Origin: Ruminococcaceae bacterium UBA7075
Lineage (GTDB): Bacteria; Bacillota; Clostridia; Oscillospirales; Acutalibacteraceae
DNA length: 34,374 bases
Direction: 5' to 3'
Assembly (NCBI GenBank): GCA_002493635.1
Contig: DKZL01000028.1
Location: forward strand, 1-34,374
In this document: piece after piece, positions 22,601 to 29,895 of the stretch
Layout of the letters: each line of letters starts with the position of its first letter
Position numbering within the stretch: the first letter of the stretch is position 1
Notes under the pieces: generated by a model
The model's input: only the letters and a program-made list of their open reading frames with translations
What the model was told of the DNA's origin: nothing
Database searches by the model: none
Position numbers and translations under genes: made by a program

Positions 22601-24145
22601 TTGAGAGGTATATATTCGTCAAAAACAAAAATCCGTCATCAGATTTTCACTGAGGTTGCAAGGCTTGCATACGAAGGCGGCGACTATTCAAATTTTGAAA
22701 ATCTGCCATACAAAATTATTCCGGGCGAGATTTCGACCTATCGTGAAAGCATTTTCCTTGAGCGTGCCATTGTCGGCGAAAGGCTGAGAGTTGCAATGGG
22801 ATTGCCGCTTTTGCCTGTTGACAAGCAAGCGCCAATTTCAACGGGCGTTGAGGAAAGTATGATTGACGAAAAGGTATATGATCCGCCGCTTGTAAACATA
22901 ATTAAATTCGCCTGCCACAAATGTCCTGAAAAACGTGTGTTTGTCAGCGACGGCTGTCAAGGCTGTCTTGAACATCCTTGCACAGAAATCTGCCCAAAAG
23001 GTGCAATTTCTGTTATAAACGGCAAATCAGTTATTGATCAGGACAAATGTATTAAATGCGGAATGTGTCAGAATGCGTGTCCTTACAATGCTATCATCAA
23101 ACAGGAGCGACCTTGTGCTGCTGCCTGCGGAATGAAAGCTATTCATACAGACGAGCACGGCAGAGCAGATATTGACTATGATAAATGTGTGTCCTGCGGT
23201 ATGTGCCTTGTAAGCTGTCCGTTTGGCGCAATTGTTGACAAAAGCCAAATTTTCCAGACAATAATGGCAATAAACAGCGATGTCCCTGTTTATGCCGCAC
23301 TTGCGCCTGCTGTTGCAGGACAGTTTAAAGGATTGCCTTCAAATAAAGTACGAAATGCCTTTAAGGCTCTGGGTTTTAAAGATGTTGTTGAGGTTGCAGT
23401 CGGCGCTGACCTTTGTACGGTTGAAGAAGCAAAGGATTTTATGGAGGAAGTGCCCGAAAAGCAGCCATTTATGGCTACATCCTGTTGTCCTGCTTGGAGC
23501 GTTATGGCTAAAAAGCAATTCCCCGATATTGCCAAGAACATATCAATGGCACTCACCCCGATGGTACTTACAGGCAGACTCACAAAGCAGACAAATCCCG
23601 GATGTAAGGTAGCATTCATTGGTCCTTGTGCCGCCAAAAAACTTGAAGCGAGCCGTCGAAGCATCCGAAGTGATATCGACTTTGTGCTGACCTTTGAAGA
23701 GGTTGCAGGAATGTTTGAAGCAAAGGGAGTTGACTTTAGTGCACTTGAGGTTGATGAAAATCCTGTTACAAATTCAAGTGCCGACGGCAGAGGCTTTGCC
23801 GTTAGCGGAGGTGTTGCAAAGGCAGTTGTCAATGCAATTTCCAAGCTTGACCCTGAGCGTGAGGTAAAGGTTGCAAGCGCACAAGGACTTGACGAGTGTG
23901 CAAAGCTTTTAAGACTTGCAAAGGCAGGAAAGTACAACGGCTATCTTCTTGAGGGGATGGCATGTCCGGGAGGATGTGTTGCAGGCGCAGGAACAATTAA
24001 TGTTCCGCAAAAGTCTGCAATGGAAGTTCTTAAAAGTAAAAAGGAAACAAAATTCGAGGGTGCAGTTGAAACACCGTATATTGACAAGTTGTCAACCCTT
24101 GAAAATATGTATCACGAGTTTGATGCCAGAGGCGAAAAACTGTAA
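22601..24145 (+). CDS. [FeFe] hydrogenase, monomeric, group-B-like
   Basis: The 514-residue protein combines a Cys-rich N-terminal region (CHKC 105-108, CQGC 119-122, C127, C131), two [4Fe-4S] ferredoxin motifs (Cys150/153/156/160 and Cys196/199/202/206) and a full H-cluster domain. The three signatures are TSCCPAW (293-299), GPCAAKK (341-347) and EGMACPGGC (451-459). Predicted H-cluster ligands are Cys296, 343, 455 and 459, and Cys295 is the expected proton-relay residue. TSCCPAW and GPC, instead of TSCCPGW and MPC, fit group B enzymes, whose role is not well established. The start is TTG at 22601, with AAAGGATGA 5-8 bases upstream. It has its own promoter and terminator and no maturase gene nearby. 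Confidence 0.92.
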   Translation: MRGIYSSKTKIRHQIFTEVARLAYEGGDYSNFENLPYKIIPGEISTYRESIFLERAIVGERLRVAMGLPLLPVDKQAPISTGVEESMIDEKVYDPPLVNIIKFACHKCPEKRVFVSDGCQGCLEHPCTEICPKGAISVINGKSVIDQDKCIKCGMCQNACPYNAIIKQERPCAAACGMKAIHTDEHGRADIDYDKCVSCGMCLVSCPFGAIVDKSQIFQTIMAINSDVPVYAALAPAVAGQFKGLPSNKVRNAFKALGFKDVVEVAVGADLCTVEEAKDFMEEVPEKQPFMATSCCPAWSVMAKKQFPDIAKNISMALTPMVLTGRLTKQTNPGCKVAFIGPCAAKKLEASRRSIRSDIDFVLTFEEVAGMFEAKGVDFSALEVDENPVTNSSADGRGFAVSGGVAKAVVNAISKLDPEREVKVASAQGLDECAKLLRLAKAGKYNGYLLEGMACPGGCVAGAGTINVPQKSAMEVLKSKKETKFEGAVETPYIDKLSTLENMYHEFDARGEKL

Positions 24146-24157
24146 GCAATAATTTTG

Positions 24158-24188
24158 AAATCATCCGATTGATTTTATCGGATGATTT
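24158..24188. terminator. Terminator after the hydrogenase gene
   Basis: Perfect 12-pair stem AAATCATCCGAT / ATCGGATGATTT with a 7-base loop, followed by ATTTCTTTA. It overlaps the apparent start of the MATE remnant, so that remnant has no room for its own promoter or start signals. Confidence 0.85.
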
Positions 24189-24985
24189 ATTTCTTTATAG
24201 GAAATTGCTCGGTTGCGCTCGGCACTGTTTGTGGTCAGGCGGTAAGCGTATTTGCGGCACTTTTTGTTTTGTTCAAAAAAGGCTTGGGACTGCAAATTGC
24301 CAAGAGCGATTTCCGTATTAACAAAAGCATTCTTACAGATATTATCAAGGTCGGAGTTCCCATTGCCTTGCAGGACGGTCTTATTCAGATTGCGTTCATT
24401 GTGATTACTGTAATTGCAAACAGCAGAGGGCTTATTATGGCAACAAGCGTCGGAATTGTAGAAAAGCTGATAGGCTTTATGTTTCTGGTGCCGTCTGCAT
24501 TTTTGTCGGCAATCTCTGCAATTACTGCTCAGAACCTTGGTGCAGGCAAAAAAAGCCGTGCAAAGCAGGCACTGCGTTATGGTCTGTTAATAACTGTTGT
24601 GTGGGGAATTATCTGTGTTGTTTATAATCAATTCCTGCCTCAGACGCTTGTGGGGCTTTTCACAAAAGACAATGCCGTTGTAATGTCAGGATGTGACTAT
24701 TTGCGAGCTTATGCGTTTGACTGTCTGTTTGCGGCAATTCATTTTTGCTTCAGCGGATATTTCTGCGGAAGTCAGAAATCGGGAATTTCATTCCTGCACA
24801 ACATAATTTCCATAATTGCCGTGCGAATACCCGGCGCATATTTTGCAAGCCTTTGGTTCCCCGATACCCTTTACCCTATGGGACTTGCAGCCCCCATCGG
24901 CTCGTTACTGTCTGCGCTGATTTGCATTGGTTTTTATTTGTATTACAATCATAAAGCAGCCGGTAGGCTGCACTTGTCCGAGTAG
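24182..24985 (+). pseudogene. MATE-family efflux transporter, N-terminal half missing
   Basis: About 267 residues of MATE C-terminal sequence remain: NCSVALGTVCGQAVSVFAAL, IIKVGVPIALQDGLIQIAF, SVGIVEKLIGFMFLVPSAF, AITAQNLGAGKKSRAKQALR, GLFTKDNAVVMSGCDYLRAY and the final spans. Complete MATE proteins have about 450 residues and 12 spans; here the first five to six spans are absent. The remaining frame begins inside the hydrogenase terminator without a ribosome binding site. The final residues (KAAGRLHLSE) are encoded by repeat copy 2, so the 3' end has also been altered. Most likely a degraded gene left after a deletion. Confidence 0.85.
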
Positions 24986-25046
24986 ACAGCATCATATTAT
25001 AATACACTTCTACGCCCGACTGTTTCCGAGCAGCTCCCTATAAAGT
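24956..25046 (+). repeat. Dispersed structured intergenic repeat, copy 2
   Basis: Starts with GCAGCC-GGTA-GGCTGC, contains AGACAGCATCATAT and ACACTTCTACGCCCGACTG, and ends TTTCCGAGCAGCTCCCTATAA. The 5' part is read through as the last codons of the MATE remnant. It is followed seven bases later by copy 3 in tandem. Confidence 0.85.
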
Positions 25047-25052
25047 AAAAAA

Positions 25053-25146
25053 TCAGCCGGTGGGCTGCACCTACACGAGCAGACAGCATCATATTAAATC
25101 TCACTTCTGTGCCCGACTGTATACAATCAGTTTTAATAAAGTTAAT
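25053..25146 (+). repeat. Dispersed structured intergenic repeat, copy 3
   Basis: Starts CAGCC-GGTG-GGCTG and keeps AGACAGCATCATAT and CACTTCTGTGCCCGACTG. At the 3' end the usual TTTCCGAGCA is replaced by GACTGTATACAATC, which can form its own hairpin with one mismatch. Tandem with copy 2. Confidence 0.85.
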
Positions 25147-25150
25147 TACA

Positions 25151-25185
25151 AAAGCTGTTTTGAAATTCAAATTCAAGACAGCTTT
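25151..25185 (+). terminator. Terminator upstream of the DUF2975 gene
   Basis: Stem AAAGCTGT (25151-25158) / ACAGCTTT (25178-25185), with inner TTGAA/TTCAA pairing, followed by GTTTTTATT on the plus strand. Confidence 0.7.
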
Positions 25186-25197
25186 GTTTTTATTATA

Positions 25198-25230
25198 ATA
25201 AATATTTATCGTATTACAATAAATATTTAT
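25198..25230. promoter_or_regulatory. Two identical palindromes, 21 bases apart, at the -35 region
   Basis: ATAAATATTTAT, a perfect 12-base palindrome, occurs at 25198-25209 and 25219-25230. The start-to-start distance is 21 bases, two helical turns, and the second copy touches the -35 box of the DUF2975 promoter. This is a plausible operator pair for the YozG-like repressor encoded in the operon, or an UP element. Confidence 0.5.
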
Positions 25231-25258
25231 TGACATTTCTCTTTACTCCTGTTATAAT
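25230..25258 (+). promoter_or_regulatory. Consensus promoter of the DUF2975/YozG pair
   Basis: TTGACA (25230-25235), 17 bases, TATAAT (25253-25258): a perfect sigma-A consensus. The predicted transcript start near 25265 excludes the in-frame ATG at 25259. Confidence 0.85.
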
Positions 25259-25291
25259 ATGGTTAAAGAAACAAATTTAGGAGGAAATTAT

Positions 25292-25771
25292 ATGTCACAA
25301 AAATCATTATCAAAATGGATGAAAATTATTTTATTTATATTTGGTCTTTGCGGAATTGCAATTTTCGGATTGGTCATACCTGTTATTGGGAGTGATTTAA
25401 AAAATGAATATCTTGAGTTTGCCTTTGCGTTTATCCCATGGCTCGTATTTATTCTTATTATGGCTATACCGTGCTATGCAGTGCTTGTGCTGGGCTGGAA
25501 AATTGCTTCAAGCATCGGAAACGACAATTCATTCTCAAACGCAAATGCAAAAAGACTTAAATATGTATCAGTGATTGCACTTGTAACATCAATTTACAAT
25601 TTTGCAGGCAATGTGGTATTTCTTCTGCTTAATATGAATCATCCCTCAATTTTGATATTTTCGCTATTTGTTACATTTGTGGGGATTGCTATTTCTGCCG
25701 CTTCGGCAATACTGTCATATTTAGTCAGAAAAGCGGCAAAATTGCAGGAACAAAGCGATTTGACAATATGA
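25292..25771 (+). CDS. DUF2975 four-span membrane protein
   Basis: The 159-residue protein (MSQKSLSKWMKIILFIFGLC onwards) has four membrane spans at about 11-33, 45-70, 88-108 and 115-145. The short loop GWKIASSIGNDNSFSNANAK is typical of DUF2975, in which a G-N-x-F-S-x-x-N-A-x-R/K motif links spans 2 and 3. The ATG follows AGGAGGAAATTAT. The next gene overlaps or abuts its stop, forming the well-known DUF2975 plus YozG-like HTH cassette of Firmicutes. By analogy the membrane protein may control or be controlled by the HTH partner; function is unproven. Confidence 0.9.
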   Translation: MSQKSLSKWMKIILFIFGLCGIAIFGLVIPVIGSDLKNEYLEFAFAFIPWLVFILIMAIPCYAVLVLGWKIASSIGNDNSFSNANAKRLKYVSVIALVTSIYNFAGNVVFLLLNMNHPSILIFSLFVTFVGIAISAASAILSYLVRKAAKLQEQSDLTI

Positions 25772-25779
25772 GGTGCAAA

Positions 25780-25986
25780 ATGGAAAAAGAAATTATTTTT
25801 AACATCGATGTAATGCTTGCCAAACGAAAAATGAGCGTTACTGAGCTTTCAGAAAAGGTCGGAATAACAATGGCGAACATATCAATACTTAAAAACGGCA
25901 AGGCAAAGGCACTCAAAATCAGCACACTTGCAAAGCTGTGCGAAGCTCTTGAATGCCAGCCCGGAGATTTGCTGGAATACAGATAG
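25780..25986 (+). CDS. YozG-like XRE transcriptional regulator
   Basis: The 68-residue Cro/CI-type protein (MEKEIIFNIDVMLAKRKMSV) shows the HTH SVTELSEKVGITMANISILK followed by NGKAKALKISTLAKLCEALE and the diagnostic end CQPGDLLEYR. Proteins ending 'L-x-C-x-P-G-D-L-L-E' are the standard partner of DUF2975. ATG at 25780 has GAGGTG 4 bases upstream, whereas an ATG at 25768 overlaps the end of the DUF2975 gene. The likely operators are the twin palindromes at 25198-25230. Confidence 0.92.
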   Translation: MEKEIIFNIDVMLAKRKMSVTELSEKVGITMANISILKNGKAKALKISTLAKLCEALECQPGDLLEYR

Positions 25987-26000
25987 CGAGGATAATACTT

Positions 26001-26402
26001 ATGAAAAAAATCAGACTGCTTTTTTCGATAATAAATTGCACTATATTTGTCAGTATTATTACAGGATGCAGTATCGGTGCAGAAGAGCCTAAAATTGACG
26101 GAGGCAGAGACTCAACATCATATACCTATGAACAAGCAATAACGGTACTATATTATCATGATTCTGAATTTCAGGATAGTGTTTTTTGCATCGGGGAGGA
26201 AAATGACCCGATTATTTCAGGCTATATTTATAGATTTGCTTATAATGACAAAGAATTGTTTCTGAATATGAACAATAAATATTATAAATTCAACACTGAC
26301 AAAAATGAATTATCAGAATTTAATAATAATGAGTTTTATGAAAAATACACAGACTTTGATACATATAAATGGCATTACCCTCATTTGCAGTCTTTAAAAT
26401 AA
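26001..26402 (+). CDS. Small lipoprotein of unknown function (I)
   Basis: The 133-residue product starts MKKIRLLFSIINCTIFVSI with lipobox IITGC, so the mature protein should begin at the Cys near residue 23. The rest is polar, rich in Tyr, Asp, Asn and Glu (ITVLYYHDSEF, ELFLNMNNKYYKFNTD) and has no recognised domain. ATG follows GCGAGGATAA. It starts 14 bases after the YozG-like gene and may be co-transcribed. Composition is markedly AT-rich. Confidence 0.75.
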   Translation: MKKIRLLFSIINCTIFVSIITGCSIGAEEPKIDGGRDSTSYTYEQAITVLYYHDSEFQDSVFCIGEENDPIISGYIYRFAYNDKELFLNMNNKYYKFNTDKNELSEFNNNEFYEKYTDFDTYKWHYPHLQSLK

Positions 26403-26451
26403 TTAATACTTTCATAACTGTAATTTAAAATTGAGTTTAAGGATGTTTCTT

Positions 26452-27111
26452 ATGTTTACCAAAAATCGTTGTAAAAAAATTGCAAGTTTATTTATTGCCC
26501 TATCCCTGTTAACTTTATGCTTGATAAATTTATCGGGGTGTCAATCATTATTTTCTAAATTATCTAATGAAACTAATAATGACACTAACGAAAATATAGA
26601 ATTAGTTATGGATATACAAACACATCCGAATGAAGAAGATAATAGTCTTGATAATGATGACAACAATGCCGATATATGCTATTATTCACTTACCACAGAC
26701 GGAAAAGCAACCGAAACAGAAGCCTTCACTCCCGATGATATTGATATATATAATGTAAATTATAGTAAATACAGTCATCATATTACATTTAAAAATTCAT
26801 CTTTTAGATGTATGTACGATATTACACTGACAGATGAAAACGGAAATAATATAGAAATTACACCTGTAATCACTGACATAATTAATCAAATAAAGGATAT
26901 TGACCATGACACTTTTAAAATAAAAATTTTCAAATTAGACGATGAATATTTTGTGTATGCAGAACTCAATGTAAATTTATGGTATCCCTTCACCCTATAT
27001 TATTACAATCAGGAAATTTCAGAATTGATTGAGTTATATAAATTTGATGATGAAGAAATTACCGGCATAAAAATTCATAGTCTTGATCCGCTAAAAAGTA
27101 CATATTATTAG
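26452..27111 (+). CDS. Small lipoprotein of unknown function (II)
   Basis: The 219-residue product begins MFTKNRCKKIASLFIALSLL with lipobox NLSGC, so it should be lipid-anchored outside the membrane. The mature part is acidic with Asn/Asp-rich low complexity (NEEDNSLDNDDNNAD), then a beta-rich region (FRCMYDITLTDENGNNIEI, FKLDDEYFVYAELNV). No family recognised. ATG at 26452 has AAGGA 8 bases upstream; earlier in-frame TTG (26431) and ATG (26443) lack a proper site. It is followed by a strong terminator. Very AT-rich, like the lipoprotein before it, which suggests an accessory origin for the pair. Confidence 0.75.
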   Translation: MFTKNRCKKIASLFIALSLLTLCLINLSGCQSLFSKLSNETNNDTNENIELVMDIQTHPNEEDNSLDNDDNNADICYYSLTTDGKATETEAFTPDDIDIYNVNYSKYSHHITFKNSSFRCMYDITLTDENGNNIEITPVITDIINQIKDIDHDTFKIKIFKLDDEYFVYAELNVNLWYPFTLYYYNQEISELIELYKFDDEEITGIKIHSLDPLKSTYY

Positions 27112-27113
27112 TA

Positions 27114-27138
27114 AAAAAGCAGCCGATGGCTGCTTTTT
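27114..27138. terminator. Bidirectional terminator between convergent genes
   Basis: Perfect 11-pair stem AAAAAGCAGCC / GGCTGCTTTTT with loop GAT. It ends the lipoprotein gene (plus) and overlaps the stop codon of the nicotinamidase-like gene (minus). Confidence 0.9.
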
Positions 27139-27658
27139 ATTTAACAATAATCTGAAAACTTTTCATAACTTCAAGTGCTTTTTCATTCAGGCTCTCGTCA
27201 TTTGAAGCAACAGCCTTGCTATCAATAATAATATCAATCTCGGGTTGTGCAGTCTTTGCAAGCACAGCATTAGAGGTCACGCATATATTTGTAACCACAC
27301 CGCAAAGCTCTATGCTTTCATATTCATTATGCCTTAGGTACTCGAAAAGCTCTGCTGAACCAAATGAAGGCTTATAAAAACACTTATCACTATCCTTGCA
27401 AAGCTTTGAAACTTTGCCATAAAGTCCGTGCCCCTCTGTTTCCTCAATACAGTGTGCAACAGGCAGATGTCTGCCCTCGTAGGTTTCTGCATAATCGGCA
27501 TTATGCGTATCAAAAGTAAATATAACCTCGTCATCGTTTTTACGGTAATCAATAATCTTCTGACTGATAATCTTTTCCAACTCAACCGCCTTTTCAAAAC
27601 CGAGGGCCCCCGTCACAAAATCGACCTGATAGTCAACGACTATAAGACATTTTTTCAT
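27137..27658 (-). CDS. Nicotinamidase-like cysteine hydrolase (isochorismatase superfamily)
   Basis: The 173-residue protein has the Asp-Lys-Cys triad of the family: Asp9 in IVVDYQVDF, Lys96 in CFYKPSFG, Cys126 in GVVTNICVTSN. The non-proline cis-peptide segment VVT precedes the Cys. Metal ligands typical of nicotinamidases appear as Asp50 and His52 (FDTHNADY) and His69 (LPVAHC). Nicotinamide to nicotinate conversion for NAD recycling is therefore likely, though related amide hydrolases cannot be excluded. It starts 3 bases after the stop of the zinc-ribbon mini-gene, so the two form one operon. Confidence 0.87.
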   Translation of the reverse strand: MKKCLIVVDYQVDFVTGALGFEKAVELEKIISQKIIDYRKNDDEVIFTFDTHNADYAETYEGRHLPVAHCIEETEGHGLYGKVSKLCKDSDKCFYKPSFGSAELFEYLRHNEYESIELCGVVTNICVTSNAVLAKTAQPEIDIIIDSKAVASNDESLNEKALEVMKSFQIIVK

Positions 27659-27661
27659 TGC

Positions 27662-27820
27662 TTACTCCCTGATTTCAACAGGACTCTCTTCAAAGCCCTC
27701 AATCTTAAAACGAAGTCCGCAGGTTGCACATTCAAAATACGGTTCTCCGTTATTCTTGTCATCACTCACAATAACAAGCGGCTCCTCGCAAAACGGACAA
27801 TGCTTTATTGACTCTGACAT
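27662..27820 (-). CDS. Zinc-ribbon mini-protein
   Basis: The 52-residue frame MSESIKHCPFCEEPLVIVSD continues to ECATCGLRFKIEGFEE. Two CxxC knuckles (CPFC and CATC) define a zinc ribbon similar to Lar-type restriction-alleviation or rubredoxin-like ribbons, but the family is not certain. ATG at 27820 follows AAGGATGATTAT; an upstream in-frame start would lie in repeat copy 4 and is rejected. It is first in an operon with the nicotinamidase-like gene. Confidence 0.8.
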   Translation of the reverse strand: MSESIKHCPFCEEPLVIVSDDKNNGEPYFECATCGLRFKIEGFEESPVEIRE

Positions 27821-27851
27821 ATAATCATCCTTCTTTCCATATTTTAATCTG

Positions 27852-27880
27852 ATTATACAACATACTGATACAACTTGTAA
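27852..27880 (-). promoter_or_regulatory. Promoter of the zinc-ribbon/nicotinamidase operon
   Basis: On the minus strand TTACAA (27880-27875) and TATAAT (27857-27852) with a 17-base spacer, about 30 bases before the start at 27820. Confidence 0.6.
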
Positions 27881-27927
27881 ACATCTGTATGTGATAATAT
27901 TCACGGCTAAATTGTTAATATTAAAAA

Positions 27928-28020
27928 GCAGCCGGTGGTCTGCACTTATCCGGGCAGACAGCACCATATAAAATTTAACTTCTATGCCCGACTGTTTCCG
28001 AGCAATTTTCTATAAAGTTA
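27928..28020 (+). repeat. Dispersed structured intergenic repeat, copy 4
   Basis: Starts GCAGCC-GGTG-GTCTGC, has a perfect CGGGCA/TGCCCG second stem around AGACAGCACCATAT, and ends TTTCCGAGCAATTTTCTATAA, very like copy 2. It lies about 220 bases upstream of the dlt-like operon promoter. The region from 28021 to 28238 is strongly AT-rich and I see nothing else in it. Confidence 0.85.
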
Positions 28021-28238
28021 AAAAAACAAAATTATTTGCAACTTTTTGCACTATTTGAAACGTATTAAATATTAGGGGGATTATGTAATTTTTTCAAAAA
28101 AAAATACAGATAAAAAACAGATATTAAGCATAAAATTATAGAGATTACAAATGGTGTTATAATTTTACTAAAAATGAAGAAATAAATATAATATATTTAA
28201 AACTATTGCTACTTTTTGTTTCAAAGCATAAAATATTG

Positions 28239-28267
28239 TTGAATAAATTATAGTTTTGATGTATAAT
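28239..28267 (+). promoter_or_regulatory. Promoter of the dlt-like operon
   Basis: TTGAAT (28239-28244), 17 bases, TATAAT (28262-28267). The transcript should begin near 28274 with GGAGGT 11 bases later and the GTG start at 28297. Confidence 0.65.
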
Positions 28268-28296
28268 AGACATAATAAAATAGTGGAGGTGCGTTC

Positions 28297-29802
28297 GTGG
28301 AAAATTCCGTATTATTCTGGCTTGATAATACCGCAAAAAAGTATTCAGATAAAACTATTTTTTTCGATGCCGATTCAAATTTGACTTTTGAAAAACTTAA
28401 TATATACACTAAAGCTGTCGGTACATTTCTTGCAGACAAAATTACACAGCAAAGTCCTGTTATAGTTATGAGCGGTAGGCACGTCCTTACTCCTGCCTGC
28501 TTTTTAGGAGTAGTAAGAGCCGGCGGATTTTATGCACCGATGGATGCAACAATGCCTGCACACAGGCTTAACCAGATTATCAGCGTTATAAAGGCTGATA
28601 TTATGCTTGTTGACAAAGAACATCTTGAAACCGCAAAGTCACTTGACTTTAACGGCGAGATTGTAGTTCTTGAGGATATTCTTGAAACACCGATTGACGA
28701 GCAAAAGCTTGAAAAAGCTACTCAGAATCTTACTGAGTACGCTCCGCTTTATGTAATCTTTACATCAGGCTCAACAGGTGTTCCAAAAGGCGTTATCACA
28801 TCTCATCATTCACTGATGTGCTACATAAATGCCGTATGCAAGGTTCTGGAGCTTGATGACAGCGATGTACTCGGCAATCAGTCGCCTCTTGACTATATCG
28901 CCGCTGTACGTGACATATATTTACCCCTTAAAACGGGTGCGTCAACTGTTATTATTCCCAAAAATGAGTTTGCAATGCCTGCAAAGCTCTTTGAAACACT
29001 CAATGAGTATAAGGTTACTACGCTTTGCTGGAGTGTTGCAGGAATAGAATTGCCTGCAAAGCTTGGCGCATTTGACATTATAAAGCCTGAATATCTTAAG
29101 AAGGTTATATTCTCCGGCTCTGTAATGCCTTGCAAATATCTTAAAATATGGCAGCAGAATCTGCCTGACGTAAAATTCATCAATCAGTACGGTCCGACAG
29201 AGGCAACTGCTTCCTGCACATATTATGTGGTTGACAAGCAGGTTGACGATGACACCGTGCTGCCAATCGGAAAGCCTTATGACAATTATCGCATTTTGCT
29301 TTTAAACGAGGACGGCACTGCTACAAAAGACGGTGAAATCGGTGAAATCTGTGTATCGGGTCCTTGTGTTACACTCGGATATTACGGTGCTAAAGAGAAA
29401 ACCGAAGAAGTATTTGTGCAAAATCCGCTTAACACCAACTACCGTGAGATAATTTACAAAACAGGAGACCTCGGCAATTTTGACGAGGACGGAGTTTTGC
29501 ATTTTCACGGCAGAAAAGACAGACAGATTAAGCATATGGGACACCGCATTGAGCTGAATGAAATCGAAGAAATGGCAAAGCAGCTTCCGAACATTACAGA
29601 CTGCTGTTCACTCTATTACAAAGAAAAGGAACATCTATATCTGTTCTACACGGGAGATGCAACATCAAAGGAAATTGTACTTCATTTCAGAAGCAAAATG
29701 CCTGCCTTTATGGTACCACGAAAGCTTATTAATCTTGACAGTATGCCAACTCTTCCAAACGGCAAGATTGATATGCAGTCACTTAAATCATATATGAAAT
29801 AG
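28297..29802 (+). CDS. Amino-acid adenylating enzyme (DltA/NRPS A-domain type)
   Basis: Activates an amino (or related) acid as its adenylate and loads it on the carrier protein encoded next. The 501 residues hold all core motifs: A3 TSGSTGVPKG (156-165), A5 YGPTE (298-302), A7 YKTGD (387-391), A8 from Gly405 (GRKDRQIKHMGHRIEL) and catalytic Lys490 in PNGK (A10). It is a stand-alone enzyme of DltA size. Differences from true D-Ala ligases: the FCGE segment holding the D-Ala-selecting Cys reads FSGS (272-275), and the A4 region reads SPLDYIAAVRDIY (196-208). A substrate other than D-Ala is likely. The start is GTG with GGAGGT 6 bases upstream. Repeat copy 5 begins at the stop codon. Confidence 0.9.
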   Translation: MENSVLFWLDNTAKKYSDKTIFFDADSNLTFEKLNIYTKAVGTFLADKITQQSPVIVMSGRHVLTPACFLGVVRAGGFYAPMDATMPAHRLNQIISVIKADIMLVDKEHLETAKSLDFNGEIVVLEDILETPIDEQKLEKATQNLTEYAPLYVIFTSGSTGVPKGVITSHHSLMCYINAVCKVLELDDSDVLGNQSPLDYIAAVRDIYLPLKTGASTVIIPKNEFAMPAKLFETLNEYKVTTLCWSVAGIELPAKLGAFDIIKPEYLKKVIFSGSVMPCKYLKIWQQNLPDVKFINQYGPTEATASCTYYVVDKQVDDDTVLPIGKPYDNYRILLLNEDGTATKDGEIGEICVSGPCVTLGYYGAKEKTEEVFVQNPLNTNYREIIYKTGDLGNFDEDGVLHFHGRKDRQIKHMGHRIELNEIEEMAKQLPNITDCCSLYYKEKEHLYLFYTGDATSKEIVLHFRSKMPAFMVPRKLINLDSMPTLPNGKIDMQSLKSYMK

Positions 29803-29895
29803 CAACCAGTGGGTTGCAATTACTCGTGCAGACAGATTTATAAAATAATTTACTTCTATGCTCGACTTCAAAGTACGAGCAATTACTTATAAAAT
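29802..29895 (+). repeat. Dispersed structured intergenic repeat, copy 5 (inside the operon)
   Basis: Starts GCAACC-AGTG-GGTTGC, in which one stem pair has changed from G-C to A-T on both sides compared with copies 1-3, a compensatory change. It contains CGTGCAGACAG and TTACTTCTATGCTCGA. The 3' part forms a strong hairpin TGCTCGACTT-CA-AAGTACGAGCA with one bulge. It lies between the adenylating enzyme and the carrier protein genes. Confidence 0.85.

Noticed and set aside
23290..23937. 215-codon minus-strand frame
   Set aside because: Opposite-strand shadow of the hydrogenase H-cluster domain, which is clearly coding.
24997..25236. 79-codon minus-strand frame over repeat copies 2 and 3
   Set aside because: It consists of repeat and terminator sequence; similar shadow frames over another copy (27662-27967 region) show that the repeat tends to be open by chance.
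28021..28238. Possible gene or structured RNA in the AT-rich stretch before the dlt-like operon
   Set aside because: No frame with a start signal and no stable inverted repeat; composition alone is not evidence.
24956..29895. CRISPR array made of the dispersed repeats
   Set aside because: Copies are about 90 bases, separated by genes or irregular distances, without unique spacers or cas genes.
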